Shown here: positions 8,663 through 17,652 of the stretch, in pieces
Layout: each line of letters opens with the position of its first letter
Position numbering within the stretch: the stretch's first letter is position 1
Origin: Jeotgalibaca sp. MA1X17-3
Lineage (GTDB): Bacteria; Bacillota; Bacilli; Lactobacillales; Aerococcaceae
Assembly: GCF_021513155.1 (NCBI RefSeq)
Contig: NZ_CP090983.1
Span: forward strand, 1,721,001 to 1,785,000
DNA: 64,000 nt
Direction of reading: 5' to 3'
Made by a program: the position numbers and the translations under genes
The notes under the pieces: generated by a model
Seen by the model: only the letters and a program-made list of their open reading frames with translations
The model's database searches: none
What the model was told of the DNA's origin: nothing

Positions 8663-11600
8663 AGGTCCCTTCCTTTCCTTTGTTAAATAAATGGTTGAGC
8701 TTTGTATTAAGTGTTAATTTATCTTCAACTGCATTGACTAATTTTGCAATATCTTGTTCTTCGCGAATAACTGGATTGTTTATTTCTAATATAAGTTTTA
8801 TAGGACTTGCAAACTCATTTTGATTCCCATACCCAACTCCACCTGCATATCTTGGAATTTGTTTTTTTGTTAAAGAAGCTTTCAATACTTTTGCCCCTCT
8901 GGGAGCGTCAGGGATGAGCACGTTTCGTCCCTTAGGAATAAATGACCTACCATCTGGAAAAGAAACTAACTCTTCAAACAGCGGTCCTTTTTGGTCATTC
9001 ACCATCATATCCCCGCCTCGATGAAAATTAGTACCAGCAGAGTACCCGATAGGAGCAGCACCACTGACGATATTATCCATAAAGGAACGATGGTACGTAT
9101 CTACATAAGTACTTACAATTTTCCCGTTAATGCCATCTAGCGAATTTCGAGCGTTTCCTACAACAGTTTCAACATCACTCGTTGCATGTAGATGTTTCGG
9201 ACCAGGATGAACGTTCTGATTGTAATTACTGATCCTTCCTTCAACCGTACTAATTTTTGATACAACATTTTGATTTTCACCAAGAAGTTTCTTTAAGTCT
9301 GGGCCTACTTTGTTGTAATCTTCTAACGCCTTTTGAGATTCATTAAACGTTAGAGTAGAAGGATCTTCTGCTAACAGTTTTTTCAATTCTGGTGGTAGTT
9401 GATTGTATTCAGCTAACGCAGTTTCTGATTGAGAAATAGCGTTTAGTATTTCAAAGTTGTCTGCATCAAAGTCTTTTATTTCTGCTTGGTACTCGTCCCA
9501 CAACCCTAAATCGAGCATGGTTTGAGCCATCACTTCAGGAGTATTAGAGTACAAGAAGGCATTCTTTTCAGGGAGGCTTAATTCGTCCCATTTACCTGTT
9601 TCTTCTAAAGCTTTATACATGGTTGTAGAAAATTCATCTTGTAGGACTGCTTCTTTATCTTCCCAAGACATCCCATCCCACCAACCATTGGCAATGGCAG
9701 CTTCCCCTATCATTCGTTTTGCGTTGGAGTCAAGGTCAGCATTTTGTAGTTGGAATCTCATTTCATTCCATTTTGCAGAATCCTTACCTGCTTCAATAAT
9801 TACTTCTCTAACATTACTTTTTACTTCACCTGTTTTAGGATCCAAAATAATATTATTCCATGTTTGACCCGCATGAGTGGCTTCGTCGCCCATCCATTTC
9901 AGCTTTTCTGCATTACGTTCTGCTGCAGCTGCTATTTCTCCTGAAAGGGAACGTGCACCTTCAACTATCTTCTGATTACTAGATAGCATTTCTTTAGCGG
10001 TCTCTGATGATGCGTCCACTAATTGTCCATTTGCAAAGAAAACTTCCTCTAATAACTCTGGATACTTTTCTGCAATAGTAGCAAGTTGTTGGTCAATACC
10101 ATCCGTTGTAGCTTTGTTTGCTTTGTCCCACATTTTTTCATGTTCATTTAAAGCTTCATCGCTATAGCCTAACTCCTTCAATGCATCTAAGTAATCTTTC
10201 TTTTGTTCTGCATAATGATTTTTTTGTTCTGCTCTTTGCTTTCCTAAGTTCTGTGCCCAAATACGAGCTTCTTCTTGAGAGGATTTTTCAACATCGCCAT
10301 TCATCGCATCCAGTATAGTTTGCTTTTCTTGTTGAGATATTTTTAAGGTGTTTATATACGCTTCGGATGATTCTTGATTAATATTTTTAATGATAGATGC
10401 CTCTAAAATACTTAGCTCTCGATTATGAGTTGATGCATTTTCTCTTATCTCAGCTATTCGAGCGTTATTCTCTTCTACGATTGCTAAGGAAGATTCTGCT
10501 TGCTTCTTATCTTCCTCTAGAATCTTAGCCAATGATGTTTTTACCGTATCCGGTAGCCCTTCAATTAATTCATCCAGTTTAGAGATACGATCCTTTAAGC
10601 TACTTTCGATAACTTCTCCCATACTGGCAAAATTCGCAGACATTTCTTCCGTGTTTCCACTTACCCCTTGTGCCATGAGATTAAATTGACCGGTAGCGGA
10701 ATCACTAAATCCTTTAATTTCATTTAGTGTATTACCTACTGTTTCGCCAACATCTGTACCCCATTCTTTCGTACGTTGAGCAGAGTTCCAAGCATCTTCT
10801 CCCCAAACTTTCCAAGCAGTATACCCAAGTAATGCGGCTCCTGCAATACCTAGCACCACAGGCAACCCACCAATGACTGATGTCAATGTACCTACTTGTG
10901 TAGAAGAAGTTGTTGCACCAGTTGCAATGGTACTAAACACTGTACTGGTATCTCCTATTAGTTTAGGAGTAGTCATTTTCCCAATCCATTGAACAAGAGA
11001 TCCTACTCCTTGACTTGCTGTTCCTAAACCACCCGTTATATTTCCCAACATGGAAAGAACAGGTCCACCTGCCAATGCAAATAACCCCAACTTAATAACC
11101 GCTTGTTGAGATTCTTCATCCATTTCAGAGAACCTTCTTGCTAGATCTCCAGCACCTTCAATAAGAGGTTGTGCCGCCGTTAATCCATCTCGTAAAGCAT
11201 CAACTAAAGGTCCACCAAATTCAATGGCTGTATCTGTTACTTGGTTTTTTAGGATTCTTAATTTAGATTCAGTCGTTTCATATCGCTTGCTTGCTTCTTC
11301 TGTTAGAGCTGTATTTTCTTCAAATGCTCTACTAGATGTTCCTACAGCATCTGCAAACAATTCGCTAGCGTTCCCTGCACGAAGCAAAGCATCGCGTAAA
11401 CGTACTTCCTTAATACCCATTTCATCTAATAATTCAATAGCGGTTGTTCCTTTTTCTTCCGCTTTTCCTAATCCTTGAACAAAAGCACCAATGGCACCAA
11501 CTGCATCCGTTTCGAAAGCAGTTTTGAAATCTGCTGCACTCATCCCTGCAATGTTTGCAAAATCTTCTAAATCTTGGCCACCTTGAGAAGCGGCTAATTG

Positions 11601-12857
11601 CATGTTCACCATCACTTTACTAAAAGCAGAACCTCCAGCTTCAGCTTCTATTCCAACAGAACTTAATGCTGTTGAAAGACCCAAAATATCTGATTCACTT
11701 AATCCAATTTGTGAACCTGCACCAGCTAATCGTAACGCCATTGCTACAATTTCACCTTCTGTAGTAGCAAAGTTATTCCCTAAATCAACGATAGCAGAAC
11801 CTAAATTAGAAAATTTGTCTTGACTGAGTCCGGTTATGTTTGCGAAACGAGCTAAAGCAGTTGCTGCTTCAGTCGCGCCCATATTCGTGGATTCTCCTAA
11901 ATCAATCATGGTTTTAGAAAAGGTTAAGACATTTTCCGTTTGTATTCCTAATTGACCAGCAGATTCAGCTACTGCTGATATTTCTGTAGTCGTTGCCGGC
12001 AATTTTTTAGCCATATCACGAATTCCTTGAGATAAATCTGCATAAGAAATAACTAATTTACCGTTGCTATCATATACTTCATCAACTGTTTTCTTTACCC
12101 CAGCAAATGCACTCTCAAAATCAATGGAAGCTTTTATTGCGGCAGTTCCTCCTAAAAGCAAAGGAACGGTTAAGAACTTGGTTGCAAAAGAACCTACACC
12201 CTTCATGACATCTCCGGTACGTGTTAAAGTGTCGCCAAGGGTCCTATACTTATCTGCAGTGTCCGCTAATCGTCCACCCGCATTCCTGTATTCTTCATGT
12301 AGCTTTTGCGCTTCATTCCGTAATTTTTGACTTGCTAGTTCCGCTTGATTCAGCGAAAAAGGAATATTTTTTAATTCTTTGTCTGTAGAAGCAAATGACT
12401 TCTCTAAAGATTTTACTTCATCACCAAGTAGCTTTGTTTCAGCCTTCGAATCTTGATAGGCTTTTTTAGCCTCCTGAGTTGCTTCGTGATTCCGTCCTAA
12501 TGCTTGGCTCATTTGTTCGTAATTATTCTTTAAACGTTCCGTTTTATTGGCAGAATCTTGATAAGCCGCATTGGTTGTCTTTAAACTTTTACTCAACTGA
12601 TTTTGAATCCCTGGTAATTCTTTTTGACGACTGGCCAATACTTTTGTTTTACCTGTTGCCGCTTCGATTCGCTTTGAATAATTATCCATCTCATTTGTGT
12701 ACGTTGCTTGGCGACTAGCCTGTGTGCCTAATTGAGCGACTGCCAATTTCGATTCTTGTGCTAACAAACGCATCTCACGATTGATATCGGTAATGCCCGC
12801 CTTATAAGCCGCTTGTCCTTCAATCGTTAAGCTAATTCCTGCTTTTCTTAATGCCAT
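8655..12857 (-). CDS. Tail tape measure protein
   Basis: 1,400 residues. It sets tail length and is ejected with the DNA. The first 215 residues are helical and coiled-coil; residues about 230-560 hold the TP901-type core (SIDFESAFAGVKKTVDE, LAxSAGQLGI, TNMGATEAATALARFANITG, AGGSAFSKVMVNMQLAASQGG). A hydrophobic stretch follows (about 650-690, VVLGIAGAALLGYTAW), then a long helical region with repeated WDE/WDG-type blocks, and a GG-rich C-terminus. Size and place after the gpG/gpGT genes are diagnostic. Start ATG at 12857 with GGAGGTG upstream. Confidence 0.93.
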   Translation of the reverse strand: MALRKAGISLTIEGQAAYKAGITDINREMRLLAQESKLAVAQLGTQASRQATYTNEMDNYSKRIEAATGKTKVLASRQKELPGIQNQLSKSLKTTNAAYQDSANKTERLKNNYEQMSQALGRNHEATQEAKKAYQDSKAETKLLGDEVKSLEKSFASTDKELKNIPFSLNQAELASQKLRNEAQKLHEEYRNAGGRLADTADKYRTLGDTLTRTGDVMKGVGSFATKFLTVPLLLGGTAAIKASIDFESAFAGVKKTVDEVYDSNGKLVISYADLSQGIRDMAKKLPATTTEISAVAESAGQLGIQTENVLTFSKTMIDLGESTNMGATEAATALARFANITGLSQDKFSNLGSAIVDLGNNFATTEGEIVAMALRLAGAGSQIGLSESDILGLSTALSSVGIEAEAGGSAFSKVMVNMQLAASQGGQDLEDFANIAGMSAADFKTAFETDAVGAIGAFVQGLGKAEEKGTTAIELLDEMGIKEVRLRDALLRAGNASELFADAVGTSSRAFEENTALTEEASKRYETTESKLRILKNQVTDTAIEFGGPLVDALRDGLTAAQPLIEGAGDLARRFSEMDEESQQAVIKLGLFALAGGPVLSMLGNITGGLGTASQGVGSLVQWIGKMTTPKLIGDTSTVFSTIATGATTSSTQVGTLTSVIGGLPVVLGIAGAALLGYTAWKVWGEDAWNSAQRTKEWGTDVGETVGNTLNEIKGFSDSATGQFNLMAQGVSGNTEEMSANFASMGEVIESSLKDRISKLDELIEGLPDTVKTSLAKILEEDKKQAESSLAIVEENNARIAEIRENASTHNRELSILEASIIKNINQESSEAYINTLKISQQEKQTILDAMNGDVEKSSQEEARIWAQNLGKQRAEQKNHYAEQKKDYLDALKELGYSDEALNEHEKMWDKANKATTDGIDQQLATIAEKYPELLEEVFFANGQLVDASSETAKEMLSSNQKIVEGARSLSGEIAAAAERNAEKLKWMGDEATHAGQTWNNIILDPKTGEVKSNVREVIIEAGKDSAKWNEMRFQLQNADLDSNAKRMIGEAAIANGWWDGMSWEDKEAVLQDEFSTTMYKALEETGKWDELSLPEKNAFLYSNTPEVMAQTMLDLGLWDEYQAEIKDFDADNFEILNAISQSETALAEYNQLPPELKKLLAEDPSTLTFNESQKALEDYNKVGPDLKKLLGENQNVVSKISTVEGRISNYNQNVHPGPKHLHATSDVETVVGNARNSLDGINGKIVSTYVDTYHRSFMDNIVSGAAPIGYSAGTNFHRGGDMMVNDQKGPLFEELVSFPDGRSFIPKGRNVLIPDAPRGAKVLKASLTKKQIPRYAGGVGYGNQNEFASPIKLILEINNPVIREEQDIAKLVNAVEDKLTLNTKLNHLFNKGKEGTYA

Positions 12858-12872
12858 CTATTCACCTCCTCA

Positions 12873-12903
12873 TTATAAAAAAAGAGTTCTATAAAAAGAA
12901 CTC
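12873..12903 (-). terminator. Terminator-like hairpin between gpGT and the tape measure gene
   Basis: Leftward GAGTTCT, a 6-base loop and AGAACTC (stem 12897-12903 with 12884-12890) are followed by seven U. The stem covers the gpGT stop codon (12889-12891), so ribosomes finishing gpGT would melt it. This could tie transcription of the tape measure gene to translation of the frameshift product. Confidence 0.6.
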
Positions 12904-13424
12904 CCTCGGGTTAGATGTTTCCATTACTTTTTCTTCATTTTTATCTGGCAGTAGCCCATTAAACTCTGCATGGCGATTTAATAAATCTGCTAGTGAATTT
13001 AAATCATGATCATATAAGAACTCGTTCAGAGGCATTTTAAAAAATTCTTTCGACAAAAAATAGAGGAAGTCCCAGTCGGGCTCCTCTACTTTCCCTCGCT
13101 CTTATCCTCTTCGTCTTTCTTTTCTGATTCGTTTTCCAACATAGACACTTGATAATTGGTGATAAAACGCATGATATCCACTGAATTGGTGTTTTCGATC
13201 ACTTCAGCTTCAGTTGTTTCCAATCCATTTGCTCTTAGCACACACGTTACGAATTTAGCGCCATACAACACTTCATCTTTTCCATAGCCTTCTGCCCATT
13301 CGCTCTGACTCAACTTGAAATCTGATTTGAGAATGACCCAAACCGCATTATTAATCCGGTAGTTTTTTGGCTCACCGGTAATATCTGATTCAAACGTTTT
13401 TAAACTTTTTACAAATACGGACAT
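12889..13424 (-). CDS. Tail assembly chaperone gpGT (made by -1 frameshift)
   Basis: Reads the first 112 codons of the gpG frame, slips -1 at G GGA AAG (13095-13089) immediately before the gpG stop, and continues 66 codons from GTA (13089-13087) to a TAG at 12891-12889, giving 178 residues. The extension begins VEEPDWDFLY and ends NPREFFL. Position directly before the tape measure, the canonical heptamer and the overlapping frame match the lambda gpG/gpGT arrangement, where gpGT recruits tail tube protein to the tape measure. Seen: heptamer, phase and open extension. Inferred: efficiency and function. Confidence 0.85.
13086..13424 (-). CDS. Tail assembly chaperone gpG
   Basis: 112 residues from ATG at 13424, which lies 3 bases after the major tail protein stop; a longer frame to 13475 runs into the tail tube gene and is rejected. 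It coats the tape measure protein during tail assembly and is the zero-frame product of the gpG/gpGT pair. The C-terminus is very acidic (NESEKKDEEDKSEGK). It is made in excess over gpGT in known systems. Confidence 0.85.
   Translation of the reverse strand: MSVFVKSLKTFESDITGEPKNYRINNAVWVILKSDFKLSQSEWAEGYGKDEVLYGAKFVTCVLRANGLETTEAEVIENTNSVDIMRFITNYQVSMLENESEKKDEEDKSEGK
13089..13095 (-). other. Programmed -1 frameshift slippery site GGGAAAG
   Basis: The heptamer G GGA AAG is in the gpG reading phase and is followed at once by TAG (13088-13086). It is the same heptamer used by phage lambda for gpG/gpGT. The downstream stop can raise slippage by pausing the ribosome. Confidence 0.88.
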
Positions 13425-13426
13425 GA

Positions 13427-14074
13427 TTAGCCGCCCACTTTCTGTGCTGCAGTAGCAGTAGCGGTGTCGTACCATCCTTGAGTCAATAATTTGTCACGAT
13501 CGTATTTTGTTTTATTTTCAGGAACAGCGAGATCCATTTGATGGTAAACCAATTCGTTTTCAGCGTCTCCTTTATAGACAGGAACAACTGCTTTAATAAC
13601 GTACTGGCGTAATTGTTCACTGATATCTTCACGTTGTGTTTCGCCATTAATATTGACAGGACTTAAGGTACATTTCGTAAAGTTATAAATGATTTCATCG
13701 CCTGCAGTATCGGTAATCGGAATCGCTAAACGGAATGGTTTTTTCTTTGGATTCGTTGGCATGGACCAACCGCCCCCAACTTTAATCATTCCCTGCGCTT
13801 CTTCAGCAAATCCAGTTGGGAAGTAACCCGCATCCACTGTGATATTGGCAAACTTAACAGACGTTAAATTGTCGTGCAATTTATTTGATAGATAAATTTC
13901 TTTTTCTGCAATTTCAAGTGCCACCGCTACTTTATCTAATGAAGGTGTTTCGTAGACTGTTTCTGCATAGACTGGTGCTACATCTGGTGTATCCTCCGTT
14001 GTCATCATTTGTAAATACATGTTTCCGACACCGGTTAATAATGTTCTTTTTTCATACGTTTTTGTTGCTACCAT
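13427..14074 (-). CDS. Major tail (tube) protein, phi13/TP901 type
   Basis: 215 residues. It polymerises into the tail tube around the tape measure. The pattern GVGNMYLQMM near the start, repeated beta strands and a GGG/W motif (KVGGGWSMPTN), the length, and the place directly before gpG support the phi13-family major tail protein. The C-terminus ends with a low-complexity TATATAAQKVGG. It should be one of the most abundant late proteins. Confidence 0.88.
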   Translation of the reverse strand: MVATKTYEKRTLLTGVGNMYLQMMTTEDTPDVAPVYAETVYETPSLDKVAVALEIAEKEIYLSNKLHDNLTSVKFANITVDAGYFPTGFAEEAQGMIKVGGGWSMPTNPKKKPFRLAIPITDTAGDEIIYNFTKCTLSPVNINGETQREDISEQLRQYVIKAVVPVYKGDAENELVYHQMDLAVPENKTKYDRDKLLTQGWYDTATATAAQKVGG

Positions 14075-14078
14075 AAAT

Positions 14079-14522
14079 TTATGACACTCCTTTTTCTAAT
14101 GTTTTTTGAATTGCTTTATAAAATTCTGGTTCAATGGCATCAAATGCCGGTCTTATGTGTGGTTTCGGAGAAACGTAAGTTGCTTTACTACTTGAATAAA
14201 TTCTTGCCCGCTTTCCTTTTGAATTTCTACTCAATCGTATTCTGCCCCGTCGATTATCAAGTGCATGAAAGCCTAGCTCATGGAAATATAAATGAAAGTT
14301 GGGGCGTTGACTCCACCCCACATCCGTTCCTGTTTCCGTATCTTCCACTTCAATCCCACTGACACCTGCACCAGAGCGAACCAGTTTCTTTGACTGTGCA
14401 ATTTGTCGCGCACGATCGCGCATTTTAATCGCATACTTCTTTGTTTCGGGTTTAATATCTTCTGCATTCTTGGCCAACTTATTTAAATCAGATTGAACGT
14501 CTTCAAAACCAAAGGATTTCAT
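14079..14522 (-). CDS. HK97-gp10-type head-tail/tail completion protein
   Basis: 147 residues. N-terminal helix and basic character (KMRDRARQIAQ), the central LVRSGAG...IEV segment, YFHELGFHA, and the ending PHIRPAFDAIEPEFYKAI are typical of the HK97 gp10 family, a tail-completion or connector component. It is four bases from the tail tube gene and overlaps the preceding gene by 4 bases. Confidence 0.82.
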   Translation of the reverse strand: MKSFGFEDVQSDLNKLAKNAEDIKPETKKYAIKMRDRARQIAQSKKLVRSGAGVSGIEVEDTETGTDVGWSQRPNFHLYFHELGFHALDNRRGRIRLSRNSKGKRARIYSSSKATYVSPKPHIRPAFDAIEPEFYKAIQKTLEKGVS

Positions 14523-14857
14523 CCAATCACCTCAATCAGATAATCATAACTTCCGATTTCACTGTCGATATCGATGTCTGTGATTTCCATCCAATCTGTT
14601 GTGATAAATCCTCTTTCTTCTAGCAACGTTTCGATGTTGATTAAAGTCGCATCTGTTTCGACATCGAGTGCACGGTCTGAATAATACATCACCTGATAGC
14701 GTAGATAGCGATTGTGTTTTTTGTTACTTAAGCGACTTGATACGTTGGATACAAACGACATGACCATTTTAGGTAAAACAGAAGTGGTGGACTCGTTATA
14801 GCTGACAGGAATATTTGTCTTTTTTAGGATTTCATATATTTCTTTTTTGCTACTCAT
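14519..14857 (-). CDS. Probable tail terminator protein
   Basis: 112 residues. Gene order (head closure, gp10-like, tail tube around it) and size fit the ring protein that caps the tail tube and joins it to the head. The sequence shows an alpha-beta pattern (KKEIYEILKK, then YLRYQVMYYSD, then a C-terminal strand) as in minor tail/terminator proteins, but there is no single diagnostic motif. It overlaps both neighbours by 4 bases (ATGA type). Confidence 0.6.
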   Translation of the reverse strand: MSSKKEIYEILKKTNIPVSYNESTTSVLPKMVMSFVSNVSSRLSNKKHNRYLRYQVMYYSDRALDVETDATLINIETLLEERGFITTDWMEITDIDIDSEIGSYDYLIEVIG

Positions 14858-15210
14858 TTGTCCACCTCCACCAGACTGATTTCTGTTTCATCTTTTTTAT
14901 AATTGTAGTAAGCACGAAAAATCTCAAACTCTCTTGTTCCAATAAAGGCGCGCCACCGCGAACTCACTTCTTGATTACCTGGTACCCCAATTTTTTTGGT
15001 GAGTGTCTTTTCAATGGCCTTTGCATTGAGATCCTCTTGACTGGTAATTCCTAATGTTCGCCACCATGATTTTAATTGCAGTGCATAGGTGTACTGGCCA
15101 GGAATCGGAGTCTCATATTCGTCTAGGGACGGGACTTTTTCGTTTAGTTCGACAATGCCATCGTTATACACTTGCTGGACCAACTCATTCGGTTTTAGGA
15201 ATCGCATCAT
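14854..15210 (-). CDS. Probable head-closure (head-tail joining) protein
   Basis: 118 residues, start ATG at 15210 with GGAGG 10 bases upstream, inside the end of the preceding connector gene (26-base overlap). Place in the order connector, closure, gp10, terminator fits a stopper/closure protein. The segment WRAFIGTREFEIFRAYYNYKKDETE resembles conserved C-terminal regions of such proteins in Listeria-type phages. Assignment is by position and pattern. Confidence 0.55.
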   Translation of the reverse strand: MMRFLKPNELVQQVYNDGIVELNEKVPSLDEYETPIPGQYTYALQLKSWWRTLGITSQEDLNAKAIEKTLTKKIGVPGNQEVSSRWRAFIGTREFEIFRAYYNYKKDETEISLVEVDK

Positions 15211-15496
15211 CCACAGGCACCTCCATCAAGCTAAAACCAAAACTGATAATTTGTGTTTGGAAGTTCTTATAAAAATACTCACTGGCACCTGCGTGCATAT
15301 AGCGCACATAATCAAAAACAAGCTGCTTGCCTTCTTCATTCTCTAAATCAAACAACCCACACCACCTTTTTAAGGTAGCATGAGCTGTATTTAGTAATGA
15401 TTTTAGGTTAGTATCATCCTCACTTGATACAATGTGAAGGTATGCTTTTAAATCGCTTAAATCGTCATTTATTTCCCTTTTGGTATCTTCTACCAT
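15185..15496 (-). CDS. Head-tail connector protein (gp6/YqbG-like)
   Basis: 103 residues from ATG at 15496 with AGGAGGG upstream; the longer frame to 15565 overlaps the neighbouring gene and lacks a site. The helical pattern LSDLKAYLHI...SSEDDTNLKSLLNTAHATLKRW followed by YVRYMHAGASEYFYKNF is typical of the gp6-like/YqbG adaptor that docks under the portal ring. It follows the capsid gene and a small charged gene. Confidence 0.78.
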   Translation of the reverse strand: MVEDTKREINDDLSDLKAYLHIVSSEDDTNLKSLLNTAHATLKRWCGLFDLENEEGKQLVFDYVRYMHAGASEYFYKNFQTQIISFGFSLMEVPVDDAIPKTE

Positions 15497-15506
15497 AAGA
15501 ACCCTC

Positions 15507-15722
15507 CTATTCTTTTTTAGAGGATTTTGTTTTGTCCGTTTTGTCTGTTTCGTCCTTGTTATCAATACGGGTCATGACTTTTTTAATATGGGGAAAGTTT
15601 TTAAAGATAGTCGTTTCAATTTCTTTTGAACGTTCAACGTTCATTTCAAACTCGTCACCTTTTTTAAAATCTTTTTTCTCTTTGAACCCTCTGAAATCAA
15701 TATCTGCAACATATTTAGCCAT
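15507..15722 (-). CDS. Small capsid-adjacent phage protein
   Basis: 71 residues, 16 bases after the capsid gene. It starts with a short strand region (KYVADIDFRGFKEKKDFKKGDEFE) and ends in a highly charged repeat-like tail (DNKDETDKTDKTKSSKKE). Such small proteins are frequent between capsid and connector genes in Gram-positive siphophages (YqbF-like first half). No function is established; a minor capsid or assembly role is possible. Confidence 0.65.
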   Translation of the reverse strand: MAKYVADIDFRGFKEKKDFKKGDEFEMNVERSKEIETTIFKNFPHIKKVMTRIDNKDETDKTDKTKSSKKE

Positions 15723-15738
15723 TTATAAATCTCCTTTC

Positions 15739-16914
15739 TTAACCACCAACAACATCAGTAGGAATCGCGATATCGTAAACTTGAGCAGCATCATTGTTAG
15801 CAGGACGACCATTTCCAAGTAAATCTACTGCATATAGAGTTGCACGCTTCATCGCGAATGTTTCTTTATATACATATACTTTTTCTGCACGAGACTGACT
15901 TGCGTCATATTCTCCTTCGACAAAAGCAATCAACTTGTTAGCTGGAACATCTAACGATTCAATAATTCGATCTTGAGAGATAAATGGTAGATTGGTAACA
16001 AAAGCACCATTCGCATTTTGAGTAGTCACACGGGCTACAATCTCATAGTAGTTTACTGGATTCACAATTAAGTAAAGTTTTCCGTTTACCTTACGATATT
16101 CATCTGTTCCTGCATCTTCTTTATTAATTTTGTATTTATATTTAGCAGCACGAGTCATTACTCCAGCTAACTCTTTTACCATTGTTGCAGAATCTGCAAA
16201 CGTTAAGGTTCCAGCAGAAGCTTTGTCTGGATAAACTCCCAACGTAACGGATCCATCTAAATCTTTCAATAAACCAATTGGCTTATCATCTCCGTCACCC
16301 GCAATGATTACTTTTTCCCATGCTTCAGCAATTGCTTCTTGTAAGCAAAGACGTACAAATCGGTCTACCCAACGTGGTCCTAAGTCCAATGTGTCATTGG
16401 AAATCAAGAAGAAAGCAGTTAGAGCAAGTTGAGTAAATTCAGATGCTCCAAACTCTGCATCCAATTGTCCTTCTAAATCTTTATGAAGCGGACCCCAAAC
16501 GGCTACTCCTTTACGACGACCACGAATAATTTTTGTTTTCGCACTAGATGGTGCAAAATTAATAATTTTCAATAGTGGACGATCCGCTTGAATGTCTTCA
16601 AATACACGTTCTAAAATGGTTTCAGGCCATACGAGGTCTTTGTCAAATCCGCCTGCCTTTTCCGCTTCATTGTAGAATTGTGTTTCTTTTGCAGTGAGAA
16701 CATGAATCCCACGCGCTTGTAAAATAGAGTTGTCACTCACGTCTTTAAGCTCCTCATGTTCAGCAAGGACTTGATTCCATTTTTCTGCTGAAACGGCTGT
16801 AACAAAATTCTCTAGTGCTGCATTTACCTGTTCTGGAGTAGCGTCATCTTGAGCAGAAATATTGTTAAAAGCAATTCTTGCATTCTTTGTTGTATCAGTA
16901 ATTTTTAATGGCAT
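15739..16914 (-). CDS. Major capsid protein, HK97 fold
   Basis: 391 residues. The N-terminal part (about residues 1-100) is polar and helical, as in HK97-type delta domains removed by the prohead protease, followed by the shell domain (AGGFDKDLVWPETILERVFEDI, then FILISN-type region and the WGPL motif). It lies directly after the ClpP-like protease gene. It assembles the icosahedral shell and should be the most abundant virion protein. Confidence 0.9.
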   Translation of the reverse strand: MPLKITDTTKNARIAFNNISAQDDATPEQVNAALENFVTAVSAEKWNQVLAEHEELKDVSDNSILQARGIHVLTAKETQFYNEAEKAGGFDKDLVWPETILERVFEDIQADRPLLKIINFAPSSAKTKIIRGRRKGVAVWGPLHKDLEGQLDAEFGASEFTQLALTAFFLISNDTLDLGPRWVDRFVRLCLQEAIAEAWEKVIIAGDGDDKPIGLLKDLDGSVTLGVYPDKASAGTLTFADSATMVKELAGVMTRAAKYKYKINKEDAGTDEYRKVNGKLYLIVNPVNYYEIVARVTTQNANGAFVTNLPFISQDRIIESLDVPANKLIAFVEGEYDASQSRAEKVYVYKETFAMKRATLYAVDLLGNGRPANNDAAQVYDIAIPTDVVGG

Positions 16915-16918
16915 ATCT

Positions 16919-17652
16919 TTATTCCCCTTTTCTCAATCTATTTAGTAGTGATTTTGTTTGTGATTTATCTTGTTCTTTAGGTTTTTCAGGTGTTTCAACC
17001 GATTTTGTTTGTGCTGTGAAACGTTCCATCGCTTCAGCAACATGTTGATTAATAATTGCAGCGATATCAATCTGATCTTCAATGGCAACTTTTTTTGTTT
17101 GACTTCATTGGCAAAGCCGTATTGTACAGCTTCTTCTGCGGTGAACCATTTTTCTTCATCCATCCAGTTCGTCAATTGTTCTGCGGTCTGACCCGTCTTT
17201 TCTTTATAAATACTGATAATAGAATCATCAATTGTTTCTAATGCTCCTAATGTTTTCTTCAAGTCAGCTTTATTTCCCCAGGTAATCGTGCTTGCTTCGT
17301 GAATCATAAGGGAAGTACCTGTATTCATAATAGCCTCGTTTGCACCAGCAACGATAAAAGTAGCCGCACTTGCAGCAACTCCGGTTACTTCAACGGTAAT
17401 ATTGCTTGGGTGATCTTTTAAGTAGTTGTATATTTCGATTCCTTCAAAGACATCTCCACCATTTGAGTTCAGCTTAATGACAATATCATCATTGATTGTG
17501 TCTAAGTTTGTTCTTAACATATCAGCATCGATATATTTATCATCTGACCAACGGCGTTTCTGAATCACACCACTCAATACAAGGACATGCTTTCCATCCG
17601 TTGCTTGATTAGAAAATTCAAAAGGTATTTTATTCATTTTTGGCATGTTCAT
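16919..17652 (-). CDS. ClpP-like head maturation protease (needs one -1 shift)
   Basis: The zero frame gives 236 residues from ATG 17652 (site GAGGGG just upstream; a GTG two codons earlier is less likely). The protease core is clear: SGVIQ, LNSNGGDVFEG, a catalytic Ser in GVAASAATFI and His in MIHEAS. After residue 188 the zero frame turns into basic, unfamiliar sequence, while the -1 frame from GTT (17089) runs 56 codons to a stop 4 bases before the capsid start and reads like the normal acidic C-terminus of this family (VAIEDQIDIAAIINQHVAEA). The switch is at an A7 run (17090-17096) holding in-phase A AAA AAG. Fused length 244. Trims capsid and itself during prohead maturation. Confidence 0.85.

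Noticed and set aside
9619..12718. Several rightward frames of 60-90 codons over the tape measure gene
   Set aside because: All are shadows of the long leftward coding frame; composition and lack of ribosome sites argue against them.
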